Shown here: positions 1-8,775 of the stretch, piece by piece
Layout of the letters: each line of letters begins with the position of its first letter
Position numbering within the stretch: position 1 is the first letter of the stretch
From: Chara braunii
Lineage: Eukaryota > Streptophyta > Charophyceae > Charales > Characeae
Length of the DNA stretch: 44,824 nucleotides
Reading direction: 5' to 3'
Assembly (NCBI GenBank): GCA_003427395.1
Contig: BFEA01000311.1
Location: 781,173 to 825,996 of the forward strand
Notes under the pieces: generated by a model
What the model was told of the DNA's origin: nothing
Seen by the model: the letters and a program-made list of their open reading frames with translations, nothing else
Database searches by the model: none
Position numbers and translations under genes: made by a program

Positions 1-61
1 ACACGCAGTCAAAGAAAAATCCACCCCACACTGCTCCACTCTAGAGAAACCATGCACACCG

Positions 62-233
62 ACGGTCCTAGCTCGGATGGCACACCCATTAGCTGTTGAA
101 ATACAGACCCGAGTTCGAATCCAGATGAAACAAAGTCAATGAAATTCTTCAATGAAATTCTCAATTACCTAGGCCTGGTTCAGTTGGGCAAAAAATGATA
201 TCGCAAGGACGCTCCCCTTACAAAAAAGAACAA
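62..233 (+). mobile_element. tRNA-derived SINE copy
   Basis: The A box TAGCTCGGATGG lies at 69-80 and the B box AGTTCGAATCC at 112-122, spaced as in a tRNA gene with an internal pol III promoter. A tRNA-unrelated body follows (AATTACCTAGGCCTGGT, then GATATCGCAAGG). The same head and body recur at 11711, 29818 and 37418, which shows a dispersed family. The stretch GAACTGTTGAAATACAG in other copies could be an anticodon arm with GAA (Phe-like); that is inference. This copy has a small internal duplication (CAATGAAATTCT). Confidence 0.72.
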
Positions 234-418
234 ATAGAGAAACCATTTGCATTCTGCAAGACGGAAACTCGGCCCTCAACGACCTCAAACCACCTACCCT
301 CCCACACAGATGTCGATCAACCTCCTCCTCCTCCCTTCCCTCCCACACTGCCATCAATCAACCTCTCTCATCTCCGGGCAATCCCTTAACGCATCACTCA
401 CTTCACCATTCATCCAAT
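234..418. other. no gene seen
   Basis: Pyrimidine-rich, low-complexity sequence (CTCCTCCTCC-type). The open frames here are composition-driven and match nothing I recognise. Confidence 0.5.
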
Positions 419-591
419 CGTCTTCCCCCGAACACAATGCATCAAGACCATCTGTCCTTGATTCACTGCATCAAGACCATCATCTTCCCTCGCCCACAAT
501 ACATCGTCATTATGAATGTATACATGCGATCTTTTCAGTCCAACGCAGTCATAACGAGCGTGCGGTGTGGTGTGTTCGGCGGGGGAAGACG
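419..591. mobile_element. TA-family foldback (MITE)
   Basis: The ends are inverted repeats: CGTCTTCCCCCGAACACA at 419 and its near complement ending GGGGGAAGACG at 591. They match the ends of the elements at 16701, 21571 and 38346. The flanking TA is decayed here. The interior has duplicated GCATCAAGACCATC segments. There is no coding capacity, so mobilisation would have been in trans. Confidence 0.6.
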
Positions 592-629
592 TTAAGACGG
601 TAATATGGGAAGAGACACGTGCAAATGAC

Positions 630-790
630 GGACTTACATCTGTGTTGTGGAATTTCCTGCAAACTCAACAAAAAAGATTAGATGTCATACAGCGTGGTAT
701 TGGCAATAAGGGACTTACATCTGTGTTGTCGAATTTCCTGCAAAATCAACAAAAAAGGCATACAGAAGAAGAAGCAATGAAAACCAACAG
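630..790 (+). repeat. 81-bp tandem repeat, two copies
   Basis: GGACTTACATCTGTGTTGT starts at 630 and again at 711. The second copy runs to about 755. The period is exactly 27 codons, so an open frame (567-809, 80 residues) reads through both copies with related peptides (GLTSVLWNFLQTQQKR and GLTSVLSNFLQNQQKR). Frame preservation may be coincidence. I recognise no domain and do not call a gene. Confidence 0.6.
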
Positions 791-818
791 ATCAGTTGTC
801 AGACATTAGTGCTGTAGG

Positions 819-861
819 CAGACTGTCATCGTTCGACCTCCTGATGAACGGTGACAATCTG
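819..861. repeat. short hairpin
   Basis: Arms CAGACTGTCATCGTTC and GAACGGTGACAATCTG pair at 14 of 16 positions around an 11-nt loop that contains CCTCCTGATGA. The string CCTCCTGATGA followed by GGTGA and ACAGTCTG resembles the right arm of the foldback at 2311-2603, so this may be a fragment of the same family. Confidence 0.45.
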
Positions 862-956
862 CACAGTCTGCAGTGACTCTGCACACCAGCATGCTTCTTT
901 GTTATTTCAACGTTCAAACTTCAAACAGAAAATATCGTTCGTAAAATGTTAGTCAA

Positions 957-1010
957 TTATTAGTATTTATTAGTATTTATAGTATTTATTAGTATTTATT
1001 AGTATTTTAT
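957..1010. repeat. TATTAGTATT minisatellite
   Basis: Five or so imperfect copies of a roughly 10-bp unit TATTAGTATT. Confidence 0.8.
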
Positions 1011-1046
1011 TACAGATACACTTACGATGAAAAAAGGGGTAGAGCA

Positions 1047-1147
1047 ATACCTTTCTCGGGCATTTGGCTAAGATCAAGTGTAGAATCCGTTCTGATCAGA
1101 GTTTAATATCCGATCCGCGAAGGGGAAAAAAAACAGAAAAGAAAAAC
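1047..1147 (+). pseudogene. U2 snRNA retropseudogene, 3' truncated, A-rich tail
   Basis: Starts ATACCTTTCTCGGGC and continues TTGGCTAAGATCAAGTG, the U2 5' domain with the branch-site recognition region diverged (GTAGAATCCG in place of GTAGTATCTG). Similarity ends near 1120-1125, about U2 nucleotide 75-80. An A-rich tract (1126-1147) follows directly, as in an RNA-derived insertion. The Sm site and stem-loops III and IV are absent, so it cannot be functional. It is the most diverged of the three U2 copies here. Confidence 0.8.
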
Positions 1148-1960
1148 AGGGGTGTGCTAGCAAGCCTCCCGATCAGCAGGGGACCACCTGAAGAAGAGCC
1201 AGAGTCTAGAGATGGGTGTGTGCTATAGCAATCCCCCCCTTGTGCAGGTGACTAGGTCCGCAAGGGTAAAGCCGTTTCTCTAAGTCCTCTCACCTCTCTT
1301 CCCTTCCAGCCCCCCCCTCTCTTCTTTGCTGTAGATACATGCTTGCCGGCGACAAGCAACCGTGCTGATGCCCCAAGGGGCTGTTTTCGCCTTAAAAAAA
1401 AAAGAAAAAAAAAAAAGAAAAAAAAAAGAAAAACAGAGCACTGGTAAATCCTGACAAGAGGCTTAAGGCCACCATCCACTAAAAAAAAAAAAAAAAGAGC
1501 GATTGAGAACCGCTTGCAGACCAGCTTGCATCAGGCAGCCGCCGCAGGGGCTAGGTCCATGGCAGGCAGGGGGAGTGAGATGTGGTGGTGGAGGGCAGGC
1601 TGGGTGGTGTGTTCGGGGTGGGGGGAAGGAGGGGCGGGGTGCTGAAGAGCCCCTTGACGTAAATATGGAAGGCTGAGGGCACAAGAAGAGAGCTCTTTCT
1701 TTTGTCCAATTGGGACACTTCTCACGTAAAGTATCTAAGGATTCCAGCTCGGTCCCTCGCTAAGGCATGTTAGCAGCCGTACTTCTGGTTTCCTGCTGAG
1801 CGAGATTTCTTTCTGGGCCTTCCCACGACAGAATAACTTAGACTGTACCACAAATTCTTTTTCCACCGCGTGGTGCAAATATTACTCTCACCACTGTAGG
1901 AAAAGACTTCACACAAAGTCATGCAAATTTCTTTAGCAGCAGTTAGCACAACAAGGATCC
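1148..1960. other. no gene seen
   Basis: Contains A-rich tracts (1392-1434, 1480-1497), G-rich sequence near 1600-1640 and otherwise unrecognised DNA. Frames on both strands are composition-driven. Confidence 0.5.
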
Positions 1961-2046
1961 ACGCTTAGCATGCTTTCCCATGTGCACACACACACACACA
2001 CAGAGCGAGAGAGAGAGAGAGAGAGAGAGAGACGCTTAGCATGCTT
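1961..2046. repeat. CA/GA microsatellite between direct repeats
   Basis: A (CA)n tract followed by a (GA)n tract is bracketed by the 15-bp direct repeat ACGCTTAGCATGCTT (1961-1975 and 2032-2046). The repeat could be a target duplication or a slippage product. Confidence 0.7.
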
Positions 2047-2108
2047 CCCCACCTGCCAGCAAACTTGGCAGAGACATTAAAATCGAAATTTGATTTCTTC
2101 AATTTTCT

Positions 2109-2235
2109 TGTGATGTTTCAGTGTCCGCCATTTCACATGGATGGGCGTGCATTCATCTCTTTCTCATGATGCACGCCCATCGATGTGAGAATATGCAGTG
2201 TCCGCCAGTTTTTCATGATGTTTCAGTGTCCGCCT
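2109..2235. repeat. hairpin with flanking direct repeats
   Basis: Arms at about 2131-2155 and 2165-2190 share GATGGGCGTGCAT and its complement ATGCACGCCCATC. The 11-mer CAGTGTCCGCC occurs at 2119, 2197 and 2225. The longer string GATGTTTCAGTGTCCGCC is present at both 2112 and 2218. This looks like a small foldback insertion with its target duplicated. Confidence 0.6.
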
Positions 2236-2238
2236 CGG

Positions 2239-2255
2239 AAGTACTGGTGGTTTAA
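2239..2255. mobile_element. orphan end of a TTAA element
   Basis: GGAAGTACTGGTGGTTTAA is the standard right end of the TTAA family (compare 8721 and 35171). No matching left end is visible upstream. Confidence 0.5.
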
Positions 2256-2310
2256 GGTGGATTACTACTTGCAGTGTCATTGGTTAGGAGAATATGCAGA
2301 CTGTAAAGGG

Positions 2311-2603
2311 TTCAGCCTCCTGAATACTCAGTGAAACTCCAACCAAACAATCGCTCACAGCTCCCCGCTTCTTGTCCTTGTCTACCTCGCTAGGCACCGG
2401 GCAGTTCTCTTAGACTAAATCGTTGAGGGGCGCATTGCATGTGTCAAAAGAGAACTGTCATGCTCCCATGAGAGGGACCCATTTACATATCGTCACAGAG
2501 AACTGCCCGGTGAGCCATACGCAGAGAGGGAGAAGAGGGCAACGAACGAGGGTCTGCAACAGACTGTTTCGTCAGAGTTTCACGGACTCATCAGGAGGCT
2601 GAA
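2311..2603. mobile_element. long-armed foldback element
   Basis: The left arm (2311-2411) and right arm (2496-2603) are imperfect inverted repeats of about 100 bp. They share outer TTCAGCCTCCTGA, internal GTGAAACTC and inner ACCGGGCAGTTCTCT. The centre (2412-2495) is unique. The right arm read on the minus strand holds a hammerhead-ribozyme-like core; the left arm on the plus strand has a decayed version. No coding capacity. Confidence 0.65.
2566..2594 (-). ncRNA. hammerhead-ribozyme-like core (unproven)
   Basis: On the minus strand CTGATGA (2588-2594) is followed by GTCCGTGA, a short spacer, GAC and GAAAC (2566-2570). These are the invariant boxes of the hammerhead core in the right order, with GTC/GAC able to form a 3-bp stem II. 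CTGATGAGTCCGTGA and GACGAAACAG match the satellite tobacco ringspot hammerhead core. Against it: the downstream GTCTG/CAGAC hairpin makes a poor stem III, and I see no clean cleavage triplet or closed stem I. It may be a relic or chance. Confidence 0.25.
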
Positions 2604-2846
2604 TATATACCCATACATAGGTACCACCGAGTCATTCCTTCACATACGGCCGCACACGTCGGCCAGTTTGGGGATCTTCAGCTTTATGCTTCCATGCCTG
2701 TGTCAGCAAATCAGAGCTTCCGTGGTGCGACGTTGGGTGTTTATTCTTCCTCATTTTTTTTCAAGGCTTCTCTTATCAGGAAGAGGACAAAGCCCATAAC
2801 AGTTGGGTCACGATGCTTGCCTGCACAAAGTCTTGTTCAGACTTAG

Positions 2847-2967
2847 CGCGCACTCACACTAGCACGTCCTTAGATGTATCTGACCGCATTTTCGGCCCGA
2901 CCTGTATGCATCTGGTCGCATTTCCGTCCAGAAATAAGGAAAAGGGTGCTAGATTGAGTACACCCCT
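2847..2967. mobile_element. CTCACACTAG-family element
   Basis: Begins GCACTCACACTAGCACGTCC and ends GGTGCTAGATTGAGTACACCC, roughly inverted ends around a body containing GACCGCATTT, TGGTCGCATTT and CGTCCAGA. Related copies are at 5448, 7371, 8723 and 24120. Confidence 0.45.
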
Positions 2968-4260
2968 AGAGACCTCTACCTAAAAGTACAGAAAATGAAA
3001 AAGGAAAAGGAAAAGAGAAAAGAAAGCCCGGTAAGCAAGTGCCCATGAAAGGAACAAGGTGGAACAGTCACGAACCGTGAAACGTATTGGGGACAAATAA
3101 AGGATTGCAAAACTCATTATCCTTTTAATTCTCTTCCTACAGCTCCAACTAAGTGACGAAGAACATAGAATCTGCCAATTCTTTTTTTTTTTTTTTTTTT
3201 GGAGAATCTGCCAATTCTCGCCACGTGATAGAACCAATCAGCTTGCAGTACATCACTGAGAACTATTTCTTCGACAGATTCTTTTCCAGTACTTGTTCAA
3301 TGACAAAGAGTAAAATATCAAGGAACAGAGGGCACTCACCCGCTCCCACTACCACCATGGCACCTCCCTTTTTCTCATCTCCCCACCCCACTAGGGTCGA
3401 TCTTATCTGCCGTTGGGGACCACAAATTTATTCAATGAATAGGAAACTGACCAATTAACAAGGAATAATCACGTACACCTATAGCGAAACCAACTAAATC
3501 ACCGAAGGCGAATGATCGCTTCTATTATGACTGCTGACAAGGCTTCCTCATGCCTATCCGTAACGGCCAATACGTTTACGATGAATCCGATTAGCCAGTG
3601 GCTGCAAGTAAGCAGCCTCTAAAAAAAGGGTGAAAAAATGCGGCTTCGCTTCTCCATAGGGGCTTGTCATCCTCAATGGGTTCCACAGACCTTTCGCAAA
3701 ACAAATGCCCTCCGGATTCCCTCATTCGGTATTCTCTTCACTGGACAGCTGCCTGGGAAACCTCATGAGAACCGCAAGTCGACAAGAATTTTAACGACTC
3801 TTTATACTCGTTTATACTAACGGCCTAGTTGCACTACTCGCCATTCGCCAAGAATCTGAATGAATCTCAACAGCGAAATCCATCTTGATGCATTCAAAAT
3901 GTTGGCAGATGACAAGTAGTGCAACAACGCCCTAACACACACACAAAAAAAAAACAGTTCTACAACTTGCTACCGCCCTCCGCAAAGATCGACTTACACA
4001 GTCAAACCACCAGTGTGCAAGCGCGATGTACCGGATAACACACCGCCTGTTTTGTGGAAGAACTGGCCTCCTGGGACCGGTTAACCAACGGGGAAGTACC
4101 CCTCATAGGTGGTGGACAGGCGAACTAGAACTGGGGAGTGTCACGTGCTGATTGAGCCGAAGAGTGCGAGAATTGTGGTGTCCATGTGGTGTTGTCTGTA
4201 GTGTGTGTTGTGTCGGAGACGACAGCCTTGCAGGGGTGGGGTGGATATCACTACCAGCAT
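2968..4260. other. no gene seen
   Basis: Contains a poly(T) tract at 3183-3200 flanked by a duplicated GAATCTGCCAATTCT (3168 and 3204), consistent with an old A-tailed insertion on the minus strand. GGTTAACCAACGGGGAAGTAC at 4079 anticipates the repeats at 4410 and 4455. The rest is unrecognised. Confidence 0.45.
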
Positions 4261-4275
4261 GGTTCCACTTTCGAA

Positions 4276-4470
4276 CATCGTGTCCTGGTAGTGGTTAATT
4301 AATTAGACTCGGCTCTTAGGACCGAGGTCGCCGGTTCGAATCCGTGCTTGCACGGAGGAGGGCCGAAAGGTCCGTATGTATGGATCTGTAACCATTGTGC
4401 ATAGCACCCGTTAACCAACGGGTATGGATCTATAACCATTGTCGATAGCACCCATTAACCAACGGGAAAC
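4276..4470 (+). repeat. tRNA-like sequence plus 45-bp tandem repeat
   Basis: TGGTAGTGGTTA (A-box like, 4286), an anticodon-arm-like CTCGG/CCGAG hairpin (4308-4325) and a B box GGTTCGAATCC (4333-4343) are in tRNA order. The acceptor stem does not close, so this is a tRNA-derived repeat rather than a tRNA gene. It is followed by two copies of a 45-bp unit (GTATGGATCTGTAACCATTG near 4378 and again near 4423), each ending GTTAACCAACGG or a variant. Confidence 0.4.
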
Positions 4471-4546
4471 ATCGCAGCACTGCCGCAATGGCTGGCAGCA
4501 TCACGCACGCCACGACGACCCATACATCGGCCCATACGCTAGTGGT

Positions 4547-4709
4547 TTAAACCACCTGTACTTGACCCATACATCGGCCACGGGGAAAAAATAGAGAAGG
4601 AGCGTTTCTAGTCGGATGAATTTGGGCGCTCCCCTCCCCAAGTGGCCCGTTCGTTCATCATTGTCACAGCTTGTTAACCGCCGTGACTTTAGGAAGTACT
4701 GGTCGTTGA
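4547..4709. mobile_element. TTAA-family MITE
   Basis: The left end TTAAACCACCTGTACTTG and right end GGAAGTACTGGTCGTTGACC are inverted. The right TTAA is mutated to TTGA. The interior CATCGGCCACGG, GTTTCTAGTCGGATGAATTTGGGCGCTCC and AGTGGCCCGT matches copies at 7779, 8396 and 8531. An intact internal TTAA in GCTTGTTAACCG (about 4673) is the unoccupied equivalent of the insertion site used at 8531. Confidence 0.75.
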
Positions 4710-4714
4710 CCAGC

Positions 4715-5445
4715 CATAAATGAAGAACCCTGAAAATATATTAAAAAAAAGAATAAAAAAAAGAAATGCAGAACCCTGACCAGTAAGACCTCACCCCCGA
4801 TTCCCAATCCCTGAGAGAACAGATGTCTTTTTTTTTTCTTTTTTTTGTTTTAACCAGCAGCCCCCCCAACGTCGTAAAGTCAGGGGGACCAGTACGCCGA
4901 TATTAGTAATTCACCTTCGGCCTACCGTTAGTACAGGGTGGGCCTCAATTCATTATTGTTTTTTGTTTTTTTTATTGACTTTTTTTTTTTTCATCCGCTA
5001 ATTACAAATTTCTAGACATTTATCTCTCTCTGAGATGTACGTGTTTTTTTTTTTTTTTTTTTACTATTTAGTCTCCAAAAAGAAAACGGAAACGAAACTG
5101 CAGGTACCACCGCATTCGTGCATCACTCCACTGCCCCTGACACGCATGGAAAACGGAAATGATTGCGGTGTATAGGGGTTGTCTGAGAACAGATCTCAGT
5201 TGTGGCCCTTAGCAAAGCTGGAAGGAGCTCGGCAAAGCTCTCTTTTTCTCTTTTTTTTTTCCCCAAGGACCGGACTCTCACTAAATCTCGCTTTTTCTTT
5301 TATCTTCCAAAAAGAAGACAGAGACCCTCGAATAGACTAGAGCATTTGTTCAAAAAAAAAAAAAAAAGAAGAAGACAGAGACCCTAACACCCAGCTTCAC
5401 ATGGGTGATACTACAAACATGTAAAATTGGTGATGAGCTGATTGA
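4715..5445. other. homopolymer-rich, no gene seen
   Basis: Many A and T runs (4741-4765, 4827-4850, 4960-4995, 5043-5062, 5352-5367). AAGAAGACAGAGACCCT occurs twice (5312, 5369) on either side of an A15 tract, which looks like an A-tailed insertion with duplicated target. Confidence 0.5.
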
Positions 5446-5447
5446 GG

Positions 5448-5566
5448 GTGTTCTCACACTAGCACTTTCAAAAATGTACCTGACTGTAATTAAGGCCCCA
5501 CCTGGATGAATCTGGCAATAATTTGCGTACAGAGCTTAGTAGAAAAAGTCCTTGTGTGACTATTGC
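5448..5566. mobile_element. CTCACACTAG-family element
   Basis: TTCTCACACTAGCACTTTC at the left and GTCCTTGTGTGACTATTGCC at the right are loosely inverted. The interior GACTGTAATTA, GGATGAATCTGG and GTACAGAGCTTAGTAGAAAAAG aligns with the copy at 7371. Confidence 0.45.
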
Positions 5567-5666
5567 CCTTTGAGGTCAGGTCTAGATGGCATCAGATGGT
5601 TACAATGATATCGATGACACTGGGACTAACGCCCTTGAAAGAAGAAAAGGACGAGTCCACAGCGTT

Positions 5667-5732
5667 TACTCTATCACTAGGATTTGAACTCTTGATCTGT
5701 TTATTATCAGGTACAGGTGTGTACCATGCCAA
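5667..5732 (-). mobile_element. possible tRNA-derived SINE fragment
   Basis: On the minus strand TGGTACACACCTG is followed by AGAGTTCAAATCC, an A-box/B-box-like pair at about the right spacing. The body does not match the main SINE family, so it may be a different family or chance. Confidence 0.3.
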
Positions 5733-5872
5733 TATAAGGCAGATACCAACCCCGCGAATCCTGATCAGACAGCTGTGCCTGAACTATACTGCAAAGACCT
5801 AAATAAACAAGACGCAGGTTTCTGACACCCTTTAACAGCTGGCATGACAAGGACTGTCCCTGCTGCCATTGC

Positions 5873-5873
5873 C

Positions 5874-5911
<38 letters not shown>

Positions 5912-5985
5912 CCATGTGTGCTGTCATGTCCGCTATACACAACACAAAAAAAGCATAATTGTGTCCTCTCTCTCTCTCTCTCTCC
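5873..5985. repeat. CT and TG microsatellites
   Basis: A (CT)n tract runs directly into (TG)n at 5873-5911, and a second (CT)n tract lies at about 5966-5984. Confidence 0.9.
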
Positions 5986-6988
5986 ATGTGAGTGTATGGA
6001 TGTCCGTATTTATGCACTGTATACATCAGAATCACAAAGATGGTATCTGGAATTTTGTCCAAATGTCGGATATAGACAGTCCAACCTGCTCTTTGCTGGC
6101 GACTGATACCAAGCTACCCAATCTCTAAAAGGCGCATAGGGGTGTCACAGTACAATCAGGGCCCCACGAGCAGAGGTCATATAACGTGCTTCCTTCCGTT
6201 TCCCTCTGAATAGTACTCATGGGGGATTATGAACATACTCATAGGGATTACGGCTGTCTAAGAGCCACCTGTCGACGCCGATACAGCAATATTGAGCAGG
6301 CTCTCTATTTGCTGAAAGAGAGACTCTGTAATGATGAGCACTTGACAGGTTGGCAACGGAGAAGCGTAGGGACAAGAGGCCCTGAATTATCCAACAAATA
6401 TCGCAGACAAGTCGCGATAAAAGGATAAATACGTACAGCCAAACAGATAGATATGATAACAAGGAACGTCATCAATCTTATGATCCCTTTTTTAAAAATG
6501 GGCCATCTTTAAATTCTTCTTTGAACTCGGGTTATTTATTTGTTTGGGGCCTTCTCCGTTTTGTGATTTTCCAGGTCGTTTTTCTTGTTGGAAATCACCA
6601 AATCACTCTCCTCCTCCCCCCCACCCCCCGCCCCCTGCCACCCTTTTTTTCCAAACCAGCTATTCTATTTTCTATAGCCACTCACATCTGTCAAGTTCCA
6701 ACGCTATTTTTTGAGACCGGGACAACTAACGGGGACATTTTTTTTTATGAGCAGCAGTGCAGCACTTTGCTGCAGTATTGTCCCCTCCGCCCCCTCCCCC
6801 CCCAACAAAAGAAAAAAACGGGTGAGAGAACGAAGGAAGAATGGGAAGCAACACCACTTCATCTCACTTTCTATGAAACATCAGCATAGAAATCACTTTC
6901 CCACTCAGGAAAGACAGGACACATTTGTATTTTGGGTTCTTTTTCTCCTCAGTGCCAGCTACCGTTGCCTTCTGCGAGAAGGAAGCGA
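5986..6988. other. no gene seen
   Basis: Mostly unrecognised, apparently single-copy sequence within this window. A 69-codon plus-strand frame at 6219-6428 has no recognisable domain. C-rich and T-rich runs lie at 6610-6650 and 6790-6805. If a real exon exists in the first 10 kb, 6130-6430 is the least repeat-like place for it. Confidence 0.4.
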
Positions 6989-7039
6989 ATCACAATAAAT
7001 TGAATAAAATAATGAAGATAGATAGATAGACAGATAGAG

Positions 7040-7074
<35 letters not shown>

Positions 7075-7216
7075 TGGTAAGAAGCTCCGGAAGACCACAC
7101 CAACAAGTTCCCCACTTCACACCATGATCTGGAAGGTATGGGTGACTACGGGCACACCCAGATCACAATAAATTGAATAAAATAATGAAGATAAATAGAA
7201 AGATAGATAGAGACAC

Positions 7217-7282
<66 letters not shown>

Positions 7283-7369
7283 TAAGAAGCTCCGGAGGAC
7301 CACACCAACAAGTTCCCCACTTCACACCATGATCTGGAAGGTATGGGTGACTACGGGCACACCCAGATC
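6989..7369. repeat. 173-bp tandem duplication with microsatellites
   Basis: ATCACAATAAATTGAATAA begins at 6989 and 7162. Each unit then has GATA repeats, a CA or TG tract, a GA tract and GATGGTAAGAAGCTCCGGA. Unit 2 is longer because its microsatellites expanded. Unit 1 carries (CA)n before (GA)n; unit 2 has CACACTG followed by (TG)n. Confidence 0.88.
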
Positions 7370-7370
7370 T

Positions 7371-7450
7371 CACCCACACTAGCTTTCCTGGATGAATCTG
7401 ACCTCAATTACGTCCAGAGATCAGTGAAAGTGTCCCAGTGTGAGTACGCC
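7371..7450. mobile_element. CTCACACTAG-family element
   Basis: CTCACCCACACTAGC at the left and GTCCCAGTGTGAGTACGCC at the right are inverted ends. The body TGGATGAATCTGACCTCAATT and CGTCCAGAGATCAGTGAAA is shared with 5448 and 8723. It directly abuts the 173-bp duplication. Confidence 0.5.
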
Positions 7451-7778
7451 TGAGACTGGTACTTCTTCGATGGACTGGACTATAGTTGCCACACACGGCC
7501 AAAAAAGTCCTTGTGTCGGCAGGTGCCTCTTTGTAAGAACCCACTGGCGGCGAGCTCCCACCCACACAAGTTTCATCCTTTCAGGCCACCGATTTTCATA
7601 ATCAAGGGCCACAAATAAAAAGTCCAGGTACGTGGGATTCCTTCCCCATTGCCCTGAAGGGCAAGCACATATTCGCGTGTACAAACCGTGGATATCTTTC
7701 TTCCTCCATCTTTTACTTAGTTATTTATTTATTATTGAACGGTGGATATCTCGTTTATCTGCAAACAGGAAGGGCATA

Positions 7779-7936
7779 CGTAAACCACCAGTACTTGGCC
7801 CAGATATCGGCCACGGAAACGATAAAGTAGAAACGTTTCTAGTTGGATGAACTTGGGCACTCCTGTAGTGGCCTGTACGTTTCCTCAAATTGTGGCTTGT
7901 ATACGGGCACCACGTTAGGACGTACTGCTGGTTTAA
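7779..7936. mobile_element. TTAA-family MITE
   Basis: TAAACCACCAGTACTTGGCC (left, outer base changed) pairs with GGACGTACTGCTGGTTTAA (right). The interior matches 4547 and 8531. At the right end TTTAAACCAGCAG suggests that another, decayed element begins in the same TTAA (7933) and runs towards 8080, with a central GCTGATGACACCAGC palindrome at 8022. Confidence 0.75.
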
Positions 7937-8097
7937 ACCAGCAGAATGTTCCCCAGCGGTTTTCTCCTACGGGCTTCGTACACAAGGTCCAAGTTTTGGG
8001 GGTCTACCGGAGCAAAATAGCTGATGACACCAGCTAAAAGGAGGCCCCCGCCAGTTCGCGTTTTCCGGTGTGCAGTACGTTTCAAGGCTCCGCCACC

Positions 8098-8192
8098 TTC
8101 ACCCGAACAAAACGTACGGTCATTATAGCTGTATCTTGGGCATCTTTCAGTCTAGATACCGCAATAACGACCGTACACTGTATTCGGGTGAC
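8098..8192. mobile_element. TA-family foldback (MITE)
   Basis: TTCACCCGAACAAAACGTACG at the left is complementary to the right end (CCGTACACTGTATTCGGGTG). The interior GGTCATTATAGCTGTAT and CAGTCTAGATACCGCAATAA is the family signature seen at 18129, 38346 and 43103. Confidence 0.72.
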
Positions 8193-8395
8193 AAAGATAG
8201 CGAAGGGTCCAAAGTACCAGTGGTTTCAACTCCACAACAGTGACATATGCTATCAGCAGATGCTATCGAAGAAACGCAAAAGCACGTATCAGCCCGTAGA
8301 ACAGTGGACACATAATACATCTGCAAAAAGGAAGGGCATACTTAGACTTCACTTTTTTTGGGGATGAAGTTGAATGGATTATGGTGCGGTTGACC

Positions 8396-8721
8396 TTAAA
8401 CCACCAGTACTTGGCCGAGCTATCGGCCGCAGAAAAAAAAAAAATTAAAAAAAATGAGTAGAAACATTTCTACTCGGGTGAATTTGGGTGCTCCTGTAGT
8501 GGCCCGTACGTTTCCTAAAATGGCGGCTTGTTAAACCACCAGTATGTAGCCCAGCTATAGCCCTCAGAAAAAAAAAGGCTAGAAACATTTCTAGTCCGAT
8601 GAATTTGGGCGCTCCTGTAGTGGCCCATACGTTTCCTAAAATCGTGGCTTGTATATGGGCACAACTTTCGCAAGTACTGGTCGTTTAACGGGCACTGCTT
8701 CATGAAGTACTGGTGGTTTAA
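8396..8721. mobile_element. TTAA-family MITE interrupted by a second copy
   Basis: The left end TTAAACCACCAGTACTTGG is at 8396 and the right end GTACTGGTGGTTTAA ends at 8721. A complete relative (8531-8688) sits inside, flanked by TTAA on both sides. Without it, GGCTTG joins CGGGCACTGC, which aligns with GCTTGTTAACCGCCGTGAC in the uninterrupted copy at 4547. Confidence 0.8.
8531..8688. mobile_element. TTAA-family MITE nested in its relative
   Basis: TTAAACCACCAGTATGTAGC at the left and CGCAAGTACTGGTCGTTTAA at the right. The interior TTTCTAGTCCGATGAATTTGGG, GCTCCTGTAGTGGCCC and TACGTTTCCTAAAATCGTGG is the family body. TTAA on each side is the target-site duplication. It is younger than its host copy. 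Confidence 0.82.
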
Positions 8722-8722
8722 T

Positions 8723-8775
8723 TACATCTCGAGATCAGTCAAAAAAGTCTCAGTGTGAGTACGCTTTCAGACTGA
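8723..8775. mobile_element. CTCACACTAG-family fragment
   Basis: ATTACATCTCGAGATCAGTC and AGTCTCAGTGTGAGTACGC match the right half of the copy at 7371. Confidence 0.4.

Noticed and set aside
4279-4352. Functional tRNA gene
   Set aside because: A-box and B-box-like sequences and an anticodon-like arm are present, but the acceptor stem does not close and the anticodon loop has the wrong size.
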